Shown piece by piece: positions 1-4,566 of a DNA stretch of 5,951 nucleotides. This stretch comes from an uncultured Oscillospiraceae bacterium. GTDB taxonomy: Bacteria > Bacillota > Clostridia > Oscillospirales > Oscillospiraceae. The position numbers and the translations under genes are program-made. The stretch spans positions 1-5,951 of the forward strand of contig CAJTUD010000104.1 of NCBI GenBank assembly GCA_910579725.1, given 5' to 3'. Each line of letters opens with the position of its first letter. Position 1 is the first letter of the stretch. The notes beneath the pieces are model-generated. The model saw only the letters and a program-made list of their open reading frames with translations, was not told the origin of the DNA and ran no database searches.

Positions 1-31
1 TCGCTGGACAAAGCACAATTTCACACGCAAA

Positions 32-63
32 GGGGACCGGGCATCCGCCCGGTCCCCGGTTTT
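32..63 (+). terminator. Intrinsic terminator of an upstream transcription unit
   Basis: A perfect 11-bp stem, GGGGACCGGGC (32-42) pairing with GCCCGGTCCCC (47-57), closes on a 4-nt ATCC loop and is followed by GGTTTTAT. No stop codon falls in any plus-strand frame of the 31 bases before it, so the gene it ends must stop before the window begins, or the unit is non-coding. On the opposite strand the hairpin is followed only by TTTGCG, so plus-strand termination is favoured. Weak bidirectional use is possible. Confidence 0.88.
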
Positions 64-98
64 ATCTGCCGGAGGGGGAAAACCAGAGAAAAATGTAC

Positions 99-127
99 TT
101 GGATTTTGCCGGAGCGTATGATAGAAT
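99..127 (+). promoter_or_regulatory. Sigma-A-type promoter of the MATE transporter unit
   Basis: A -35 element TTGGAT (99-104) is separated by exactly 17 nt from a -10 element TAGAAT (122-127). A TG dinucleotide (119-120) lies one base before the -10 and makes an extended -10. Transcription would start near 134, leaving a leader of about 35 nt. The overlapping TATGAT (117-122) is a better -10 hexamer by itself, but has no -35 partner at suitable spacing. Confidence 0.6.
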
Positions 128-150
128 AGCGGCAAATATTTTTCCGTGGT

Positions 151-161
151 AGGAAGGGAGG
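151..161 (+). promoter_or_regulatory. Shine-Dalgarno site that fixes a TTG start
   Basis: The purine run AGGAAGGGAGG ends 8 nt before the TTG at 170. No ATG or GTG in the same frame lies at a suitable distance, so this site decides the start of the MATE gene. A GTG at 163 sits too close to the site and opens only a short 71-codon frame that overlaps the transporter. Confidence 0.75.
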
Positions 162-169
162 CGTGCTGA

Positions 170-1564
170 TTGGAGAGGATCGGGGGAGAGGGGAAAAAGC
201 GGGAAGCGTCCATAGTACAGACAGAAGGGAGCCCCTGGAAGCTACTGCTTTTGTTCGCTCTGCCGCTGATGGCGGGGAATATATTTCAGCAGATGTATAC
301 CGTGGTGGACACCGCCGTGGTGGGAAAGGTGCTGGGTGTGGACGCTCTGGCGGCGCTGGGAACCGTGGATTGGCTTAACTGGCTGACGCTGGGGACCATC
401 CAGGGCTTTACCCAGGGCTTTTCCATCCTGCTGGCCCAGCGCTTCGGGGCGGGGGATTATGGCAGGCTGCGTCAGGCGCTGGTCAACGCCGTGTTCCTTT
501 CGGTCCTGTTCGCCGCCGCGGTGACGGCGGGCAGTCAGGCCGCAGCGGAGCCGGTGGTGATCCTGCTGAAAACGCCGGAAGAGATCCGGCCGGTTTCCAT
601 GGCCTATCTGCGGCTGCTCTTCGCCGGGCTGCCGGTGGTGACGGCCTACAATTTCGCGGCGGCGGCCCTGCGGGCCCTGGGGGACGGGCGGACGCCGCTG
701 ATTGCCATGGCTGCCGCGTCGCTGACCAATATTGCGCTGGATCTCTGGTTTGTCAAGGAGCTCCGGTGGGGTGTTCAGGGAGCGGCGGCGGCTACCGTGA
801 TCGCCCAGTGTCTGGCGGCGGTGTGCTGCATCTGGCGGCTGTGCCGGGTTGAGGTACTCCGGCTGACGCGGGAGGACTGCCGCCTCAGCGCGCCTCTCTG
901 CGGCCGGCTGATGATGCTGGGGCTGCCCATGGCTCTGCAAAACACCATCATTGCCGTTGGCGGTATGATCATCCAGACCATTGTCAACGGCTTCGGCGTG
1001 GCCTTCATTGCCGGATATACCGCCACAAACAAGCTCTACGGCGTGCTGGAAATGGCGGCCACCTCTTACGGCTACGCCATGACCACCTATGCCGGGCAGA
1101 ATCTGGGAGCAGGAAAGCTGGACCGGATTTCCCGGGGAATGCGCGCGGGAATGGTCATTGCCTTGGCCACCTCGGCGGCGGTTGCGGCGGTGATGCTGGG
1201 GGCCGGGCGGTGGATCCTCTCCTGGTTTATTTCCGGCGAGGCGGCGCAGAGCGAGGCGGCGCTGGCGGCGGCGGTGAAGTATCTGGGGCTGATGTCGGCG
1301 TGCCTGCCGGTTCTGTATGTCCTGCATGTCTCCCGCAGCTGCGTCCAGGGGATGGGCAACACTCTGCTGCCCATGGCCTCCGGCGTCTCGGAGTTTGTCA
1401 TGCGCACCGGCGGGGCGCTGCTGCTGCCGGCGGTGATGGGAGAGACCGGGGTAATGTGGGCGGAAGTTCTGGCCTGGTTCGGAGCGGACCTGATTCTGGT
1501 GCCCAGCTATTTTTACGTGATGGGGCGGGCCCGGCGGCAAATGGAAAAGGAGGAAATGTCATGA
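170..1564 (+). CDS. MATE family multidrug/metabolite efflux transporter
   Basis: A 464-residue inner-membrane exporter of the multidrug and toxic compound extrusion family. Members couple outward movement of cationic drugs, dyes or metabolites to Na+ or H+ entry. The sequence is hydrophobic, with about twelve membrane segments in two six-helix halves (roughly residues 23-225 and 245-452). Family signatures are visible: QQMYTVVDTAVVG in the first helix (40-52), ALRALGDGRTPL after helix 4 (167-178), YAGQNLGAGK (307-316) and CVQGMGNTLLPM (391-402). The last two mirror the first half, as expected for the internal duplication. The length matches the usual 440-480 residues. The start is TTG, chosen from the purine-rich ribosome site at 151-161. 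The stop overlaps the next start as ATGA (1561-1564), so the two genes are translationally coupled. The substrate cannot be read from the sequence. The family call is firm, the subfamily is not. Confidence 0.93.
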   Translation: MERIGGEGKKREASIVQTEGSPWKLLLLFALPLMAGNIFQQMYTVVDTAVVGKVLGVDALAALGTVDWLNWLTLGTIQGFTQGFSILLAQRFGAGDYGRLRQALVNAVFLSVLFAAAVTAGSQAAAEPVVILLKTPEEIRPVSMAYLRLLFAGLPVVTAYNFAAAALRALGDGRTPLIAMAAASLTNIALDLWFVKELRWGVQGAAAATVIAQCLAAVCCIWRLCRVEVLRLTREDCRLSAPLCGRLMMLGLPMALQNTIIAVGGMIIQTIVNGFGVAFIAGYTATNKLYGVLEMAATSYGYAMTTYAGQNLGAGKLDRISRGMRAGMVIALATSAAVAAVMLGAGRWILSWFISGEAAQSEAALAAAVKYLGLMSACLPVLYVLHVSRSCVQGMGNTLLPMASGVSEFVMRTGGALLLPAVMGETGVMWAEVLAWFGADLILVPSYFYVMGRARRQMEKEEMS

Positions 1565-1905
1565 CGGAAAAAGTGACTCTGGAGCGGAGGGAGAATCTGC
1601 CCATGCCGCTGATCTATCTGGCCTCGGCAGAGGATCTGGCCATCTGGTACAGGGAGGGGCTGCTGCGGAGTCTGGCCCAGGGGGAGCGGGCGCTGGCCAT
1701 AAGCTGCTTTGACACCCGGCGGGCCTATGGCTTTGACATGGACCGGGCGGCCCAGGTTGTGCTCCGGGCGGTGACGGACGTGCTCTACGACCACCCGGAG
1801 GCGGAGAGTCTGACGGTTCTCTGCGGGGACGCGGGGAGCTGGCGGGCCTACTGCTTCTGGTGGAACATGCTGTACGCGGAGAGGAAGCTGGAGCATGGGC
1901 GCTGA
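1561..1905 (+). CDS. Small protein resembling the C-terminal half of a macro domain
   Basis: A 114-residue soluble protein with no signal peptide or membrane helix. Its ATG overlaps the transporter stop and follows an ideal AAAGGAGG site (1546-1553) at 7 nt, so it is very likely translated. From memory of YmdB-type macro domains, I align residues 27-110 to their second half: DLAIWYREGLLRSL matches the helix before the phosphate loop, AISCFDTRRAYGFD (46-59) matches AFPAISTG-VYGYP, and RAAQVVLRAVTDVL (62-75) matches the following helix. Next comes a strand (SLTVLCGD, 83-90) and the aromatic C-terminal helix. The first half, with the VNAAN and GGGVxGAIH ADP-ribose contacts, is absent. STG of the second loop has become DTRR. 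It may be a degenerate macro domain kept for binding or structure. It could also be an unrelated alpha/beta protein. The gene itself is solid and the function is unknown. Confidence 0.8.
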   Translation: MTEKVTLERRENLPMPLIYLASAEDLAIWYREGLLRSLAQGERALAISCFDTRRAYGFDMDRAAQVVLRAVTDVLYDHPEAESLTVLCGDAGSWRAYCFWWNMLYAERKLEHGR

Positions 1906-1912
1906 GCCCCGA

Positions 1913-1928
1913 TTTTTCCGGCGAAAAA
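1913..1928. repeat. AT-rich inverted repeat just upstream of the pfkA -35 box
   Basis: TTTTTC (1913-1918) and GAAAAA (1923-1928) form a perfect 6-bp inverted repeat around CGGC, ending one base before the -35 hexamer. It could be an operator half-site pair, an UP-element-like A-tract stimulating the promoter, or chance. The sequence alone does not separate these. Confidence 0.3.
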
Positions 1929-1929
1929 C

Positions 1930-1958
1930 TTGACAGAAGGAGCCCGGGGAAGTATAGT
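1930..1958 (+). promoter_or_regulatory. Near-consensus sigma-A promoter of pfkA
   Basis: A perfect -35 TTGACA (1930-1935) and a -10 TATAGT (1953-1958) are separated by exactly 17 nt, lying 25 bp after the stop of the preceding gene. The predicted start near 1965 gives a leader of about 67 nt before pfkA. This shows pfkA has its own strong promoter and does not depend on the exporter unit. The TTG of the -35 box also opens an in-frame extension of pfkA, but it precedes the transcription start and so cannot be the start codon. Confidence 0.88.
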
Positions 1959-1976
1959 AAAACCATACGGGCTTTT
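1941..1976 (+). terminator. Possible terminator of the exporter unit, overlapping the pfkA promoter
   Basis: AGCCC (1941-1945) can pair with GGGCT (1969-1973), and inside it GTAT (1952-1955) with ATAC (1965-1968), followed by a TTTT run (1973-1976). The stem is interrupted by unpaired GGGGAA on the left side only, so it is weaker than the other terminators here. Its left arm lies in the pfkA promoter spacer, upstream of the predicted pfkA start. Only read-through transcripts from the exporter unit would therefore carry the full hairpin. No other terminator is visible between the two units. Confidence 0.35.
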
Positions 1977-2017
1977 GTGCTCTATCGTACCGGCAGCCCC
2001 ACTATTCTATGGAATTC

Positions 2018-2023
2018 GGAGGA
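2018..2023 (+). promoter_or_regulatory. Shine-Dalgarno site that fixes the pfkA start
   Basis: GGAGGA ends 8 nt before the ATG at 2032. It decides for this ATG over the upstream in-frame TTG at 1930, which falls in the -35 box. The resulting protein begins MEKQVKRIGV, matching the usual few-residue lead before the first beta strand of phosphofructokinases. Confidence 0.85.
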
Positions 2024-2031
2024 CATACAGA

Positions 2032-3036
2032 ATGGAGAAACAGGTAAAACGGATCGGCGTGCTGACCAGCGGCGGCGACGCGCCGGGCATGAACGCGGCT
2101 TTGCGGGCGGTGGTGCGCTCCGCCATCAGCCGCGGAATCGACTGCGTGGGCATCCGCAGAGGCTGGAACGGTCTGATTTCCAGCGATTTTGTCCGTATGG
2201 ACACCTCCAGCGTCAGCCATATCATCAACAAGGGCGGCACTCTTCTGTATACTGCCCGCAGCGACGAGTTCCGGGTGGTTTCCGGCCAGGACAGGGCTCT
2301 GGCGACCTGTAAGCTGCTGGGCTTGGACGCCATTGTGGCCATTGGCGGCGACGGCACCTTCCGGGGTGCGCTGGATCTCTCCCGCCGGGCGGCGGAGGTG
2401 GGCTATCAGCTCCAGGTGGCCGGGATTCCCGCCACCATTGACAACGACATCGGCTGTTCCCACTATACCATTGGTTTCGACACCGCCTGCAACACCGCCA
2501 TTGAGTGCATCGACAAGCTCCGGGACACCATGCAGTCCCATGAGCGCTGCTCCGTGGTGGAGGTCATGGGCCGCCACGCCGGCTATCTGGCGCTGTATGT
2601 GGGCATCTCCGTAGGCGCCACTGCGGTTCTGATTCCCGAGCGTGAGCTGGATTTCGAGCGGGATGTGGTGGAGAAGATCCGCCGGGCCCGTCTGGCGGGC
2701 ACCACTCACTACATGGTGGTGGTGGCCGAGGGTGCGGGCAGCACCATGGAGATCAGCAAGCAGATCAAGGATGAAATCGGCATTGATCCCCGGGTAACGG
2801 TGCTCGGACATATCCAGCGGGGCGGCGCGCCCTCCGCCAGAGACCGGGAAACTGCCAGCCGCATGGGCTATATGGCGGTAAAGGCCGTTTCTGAGAACGT
2901 AGGCAACTGCGTGATTGCCACCCAGGAGGGGCGCATGATCGTCATGGATATGGAAGAGGCGCTGGCCATGAAGAAGGAATTCAACATGGACCGCTACAAT
3001 ATTCTGGAGGCGCTGACCAATAACGGCGGATGCTGA
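2032..3036 (+). CDS. pfkA: ATP-dependent 6-phosphofructokinase
   Basis: A 334-residue cytosolic enzyme phosphorylating fructose 6-phosphate to fructose 1,6-bisphosphate, the committed step of glycolysis; the family works as a tetramer. It is slightly longer than E. coli PfkA (320). Visible motifs are the ATP loop GGDAPGMNA (14-22), GGDGT (105-109), the catalytic TIDND with base Asp137 (135-139), MGR with Arg181, Glu233, and LGHIQRGG with His260 and Arg263, which hold the sugar phosphate. Gly108, and Ala134 where PPi-dependent enzymes carry Lys, argue for ATP as donor. Arg25, Arg29, Arg172 and Glu203 of the effector site are kept. By alignment from memory, however, Arg54, Arg/Lys211 and Lys213 of the E. 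coli/Bacillus enzymes are Thr58, Ala222 and Thr224 here, so control by PEP and ADP may be altered. It is monocistronic, with its own promoter and terminator. Confidence 0.96.
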   Translation: MEKQVKRIGVLTSGGDAPGMNAALRAVVRSAISRGIDCVGIRRGWNGLISSDFVRMDTSSVSHIINKGGTLLYTARSDEFRVVSGQDRALATCKLLGLDAIVAIGGDGTFRGALDLSRRAAEVGYQLQVAGIPATIDNDIGCSHYTIGFDTACNTAIECIDKLRDTMQSHERCSVVEVMGRHAGYLALYVGISVGATAVLIPERELDFERDVVEKIRRARLAGTTHYMVVVAEGAGSTMEISKQIKDEIGIDPRVTVLGHIQRGGAPSARDRETASRMGYMAVKAVSENVGNCVIATQEGRMIVMDMEEALAMKKEFNMDRYNILEALTNNGGC

Positions 3037-3050
3037 TGCGGCAGTGTCCG

Positions 3051-3083
3051 GGAGGGAGCGGTCTTGCTCCCTCCTTCTGCTTT
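3051..3083 (+). terminator. Intrinsic terminator of pfkA
   Basis: A perfect 9-bp stem, GGAGGGAGC (3051-3059) with GCTCCCTCC (3066-3074), on a 6-nt loop, is followed by the pyrimidine-rich tail TTCTGCTTT, 14 bp after the pfkA stop. The tail is interrupted by C and G, so termination may be incomplete. That would allow some read-through into tldD. Confidence 0.78.
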
Positions 3084-3099
3084 CCGCCGCGCGGAAAGC
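3079..3099. repeat. Second perfect hairpin between pfkA and tldD
   Basis: GCTTTCCGC (3079-3087) and GCGGAAAGC (3091-3099) form a perfect 9-bp inverted repeat around CGC, starting inside the tail of the pfkA terminator. Neither strand has a T-run after it, so it is not itself an intrinsic terminator. It could stabilise the pfkA 3' end, protect the 5' end of a tldD transcript, or be a protein-binding palindrome. Confidence 0.6.
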
Positions 3100-3122
3100 G
3101 GATGCGCTGTCCGATATAAAGA

Positions 3123-3130
3123 AAAGGAGG
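3123..3130 (+). promoter_or_regulatory. Shine-Dalgarno site that fixes a GTG start
   Basis: AAAGGAGG, close to the full anti-16S complement, ends 7 nt before the GTG at 3138. It decides for GTG over the in-frame ATG three codons later (3147), which would be 16 nt away. Confidence 0.85.
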
Positions 3131-3137
3131 TTCTACT

Positions 3138-4550
3138 GTGTTTGAAATGATTGACCGGGTCAAGCCCGGCCTGCAAAAGCTGATTTCCGCTCTGCGAAAG
3201 TCCTATGATTATGCCTCTGTGCTGGCGGTGGCGGACAGTAGCCGCTTGTGGAGCGTCAGCCGCAGCGGCGTCAATATCGCCGTTCCCGGCAGATGCGGCG
3301 GCACAGGCTTTGTGGTCCGGGTGTTTGACGGCGTAGGCTGCGCCGAATACTCCTTCAACGAGTTCTCAGAGGAGAAAATTCCGGAAATCTGCGCCGTCGT
3401 GGCCCGCCGGCTGGAGGAGCAGAACCAGGCGCTGGAGGGCTTTGCCCCTCTGCCCACCCCCGTTCCCGCGGACGAGCCGGCGGAGCTGAAGAAGGAAAGC
3501 GCCTTTCAGATTCACCCCCGGGAGCTGGGGGACGAGGCCATTGTGACAAAGCTTACCGCCCTGCGGGAGAAGATTCTGTCTTATGACGAACGCATTCTGG
3601 ATGCCCAGGCCAGCGTGTCCTACCGCTCCTGCCGGAAGCTGTTTCTCTCCCAGCACCGGGACCTGGACCAGACGGTGACGTGGACCACCGGCTCCGTTCT
3701 CGCTTTGGCCAGCCGGGGGCAGGAGATCAAAATGGCCTATCACCCCTGCTCCATTCTGGGTGGGGCGGAGGTGCTCGAGGAAATGGACGCGGGGGTGGAG
3801 AAGGTGGCCCGGGACGCTCTGGAGCTGCTGGAGAGCCAGCCCATCCAGCCGGGGGAGTACGAGTGTATCTGCGACCCGGACACCACCGGCATGATTGTCC
3901 ACGAAGCCTTCGGTCACGGTGTGGAGATGGACATGTTCGTCAAGGACCGGGCCCTGGCCCAGGAGTTTGTGGGGGAATACGTGGCCAGTCCCCTGGTGAC
4001 AATGCACGACGGCAGCGCGGTGGAGCAGACCGCCACCGCCTTCTTCGACGACGAGGGAACTCTCACCGGGGACACGATCGTCATTGACAAGGGCGTGCTG
4101 AAAACCGGCATGTGCGATGCGCTGTCCGCCGCCCGCCTGGGCGTGGCCCCCACCGGCAACGGCCGCCGGGAGAGCTATGAGCGCAAGGCGTATACCCGCA
4201 TGACCAACACCTATTTCCAGGGCGGCAGCGCCACGGTGGAGGAGATGATCGCCTCCGTGGAGCAGGGCTATCTGCTGGAGATGCCCTCCAGCGGCATGGA
4301 GGATCCCAAGAACTGGGGCATTCAGTGCATGGTGACGACCGCCCGGGAGGTTCGGAACGGAAAGCTGACGGGGAAGCTTTTCTCCCCCATCGTGCTCACC
4401 GGCTATGTGCCCGATCTGCTGAAATCCGTCACGATGATGAGCCGGACGCCGGAGCTTTCCGGCAGCGGCATGTGCGGCAAGGGCTACAAGGAATGGGTGA
4501 AGGTCTCCGACGGCGGGCCCTATATGAAGGCCCGGATTCGTCTGGGCTGA
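3138..4550 (+). CDS. tldD: TldD-type zinc metalloprotease subunit
   Basis: A 470-residue cytosolic protein of the TldD/PmbA (U62) family; E. coli TldD is 481. TldD forms a heterodimer with TldE that cleaves unfolded or short peptides. In E. coli the pair matures microcin B17 and degrades the antitoxin CcdA. The zinc site is intact: HEAFGH (255-260) supplies His255, Glu256 and His260, and GSGMCGK (442-448) supplies the likely third ligand, Cys446. The N-terminal domain (about 1-100) is joined to the rest by a Pro/Glu-rich linker (101-121). NTYFQGG (357-363) and the C-terminal VSDGGPYMKA (456-465) resemble the strands that line the cleft in the family. The start is GTG, set by AAAGGAGG at 3123-3130. 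The gene for the metal-less partner follows 16 bp downstream, so the two are surely co-transcribed. The family and active site are clear; the physiological substrate is not. Confidence 0.93.
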   Translation: MFEMIDRVKPGLQKLISALRKSYDYASVLAVADSSRLWSVSRSGVNIAVPGRCGGTGFVVRVFDGVGCAEYSFNEFSEEKIPEICAVVARRLEEQNQALEGFAPLPTPVPADEPAELKKESAFQIHPRELGDEAIVTKLTALREKILSYDERILDAQASVSYRSCRKLFLSQHRDLDQTVTWTTGSVLALASRGQEIKMAYHPCSILGGAEVLEEMDAGVEKVARDALELLESQPIQPGEYECICDPDTTGMIVHEAFGHGVEMDMFVKDRALAQEFVGEYVASPLVTMHDGSAVEQTATAFFDDEGTLTGDTIVIDKGVLKTGMCDALSAARLGVAPTGNGRRESYERKAYTRMTNTYFQGGSATVEEMIASVEQGYLLEMPSSGMEDPKNWGIQCMVTTAREVRNGKLTGKLFSPIVLTGYVPDLLKSVTMMSRTPELSGSGMCGKGYKEWVKVSDGGPYMKARIRLG

Positions 4551-4566
4551 CCGGGAGGTAGGAAAG

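Noticed and set aside
1..31. Tail of an upstream coding gene or RNA gene at the window start
   Set aside because: Three frames are open over only 31 bases, and no tRNA-like or other recognisable RNA end is present, so nothing can be called.
242..1540. 432-codon open frame on the minus strand opposite the MATE gene
   Set aside because: It lies wholly antisense to a gene with clear family motifs. Its translation is rich in His, Gln, Arg, Gly and Pro, typical of the reverse frame of GC-rich coding sequence, and it shows no domain.
1210..1560. Long frame reading into the small macro-like gene from 1210
   Set aside because: The upstream part overlaps the MATE gene out of frame, with Gly/Arg/Ala-rich shadow composition. 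The ATG at 1561 with its AAAGGAGG site is the clear start.
1930..2031. N-terminal extension of pfkA beginning at the TTG at 1930
   Set aside because: This TTG is part of the consensus -35 box, so it lies upstream of the predicted transcription start. The ATG at 2032 has the ribosome site and gives the normal family N terminus.
1965..2031. Possible riboswitch or leader RNA before pfkA
   Set aside because: The leader is only about 67 nt, and I see no recognisable aptamer core or terminator/antiterminator pair within it.
3115..3120. TATAAA as a -10 element for a tldD promoter
   Set aside because: No -35-like hexamer lies 16-18 bp upstream, and transcription would start inside the Shine-Dalgarno site. 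It is more likely an AT-rich spacer.
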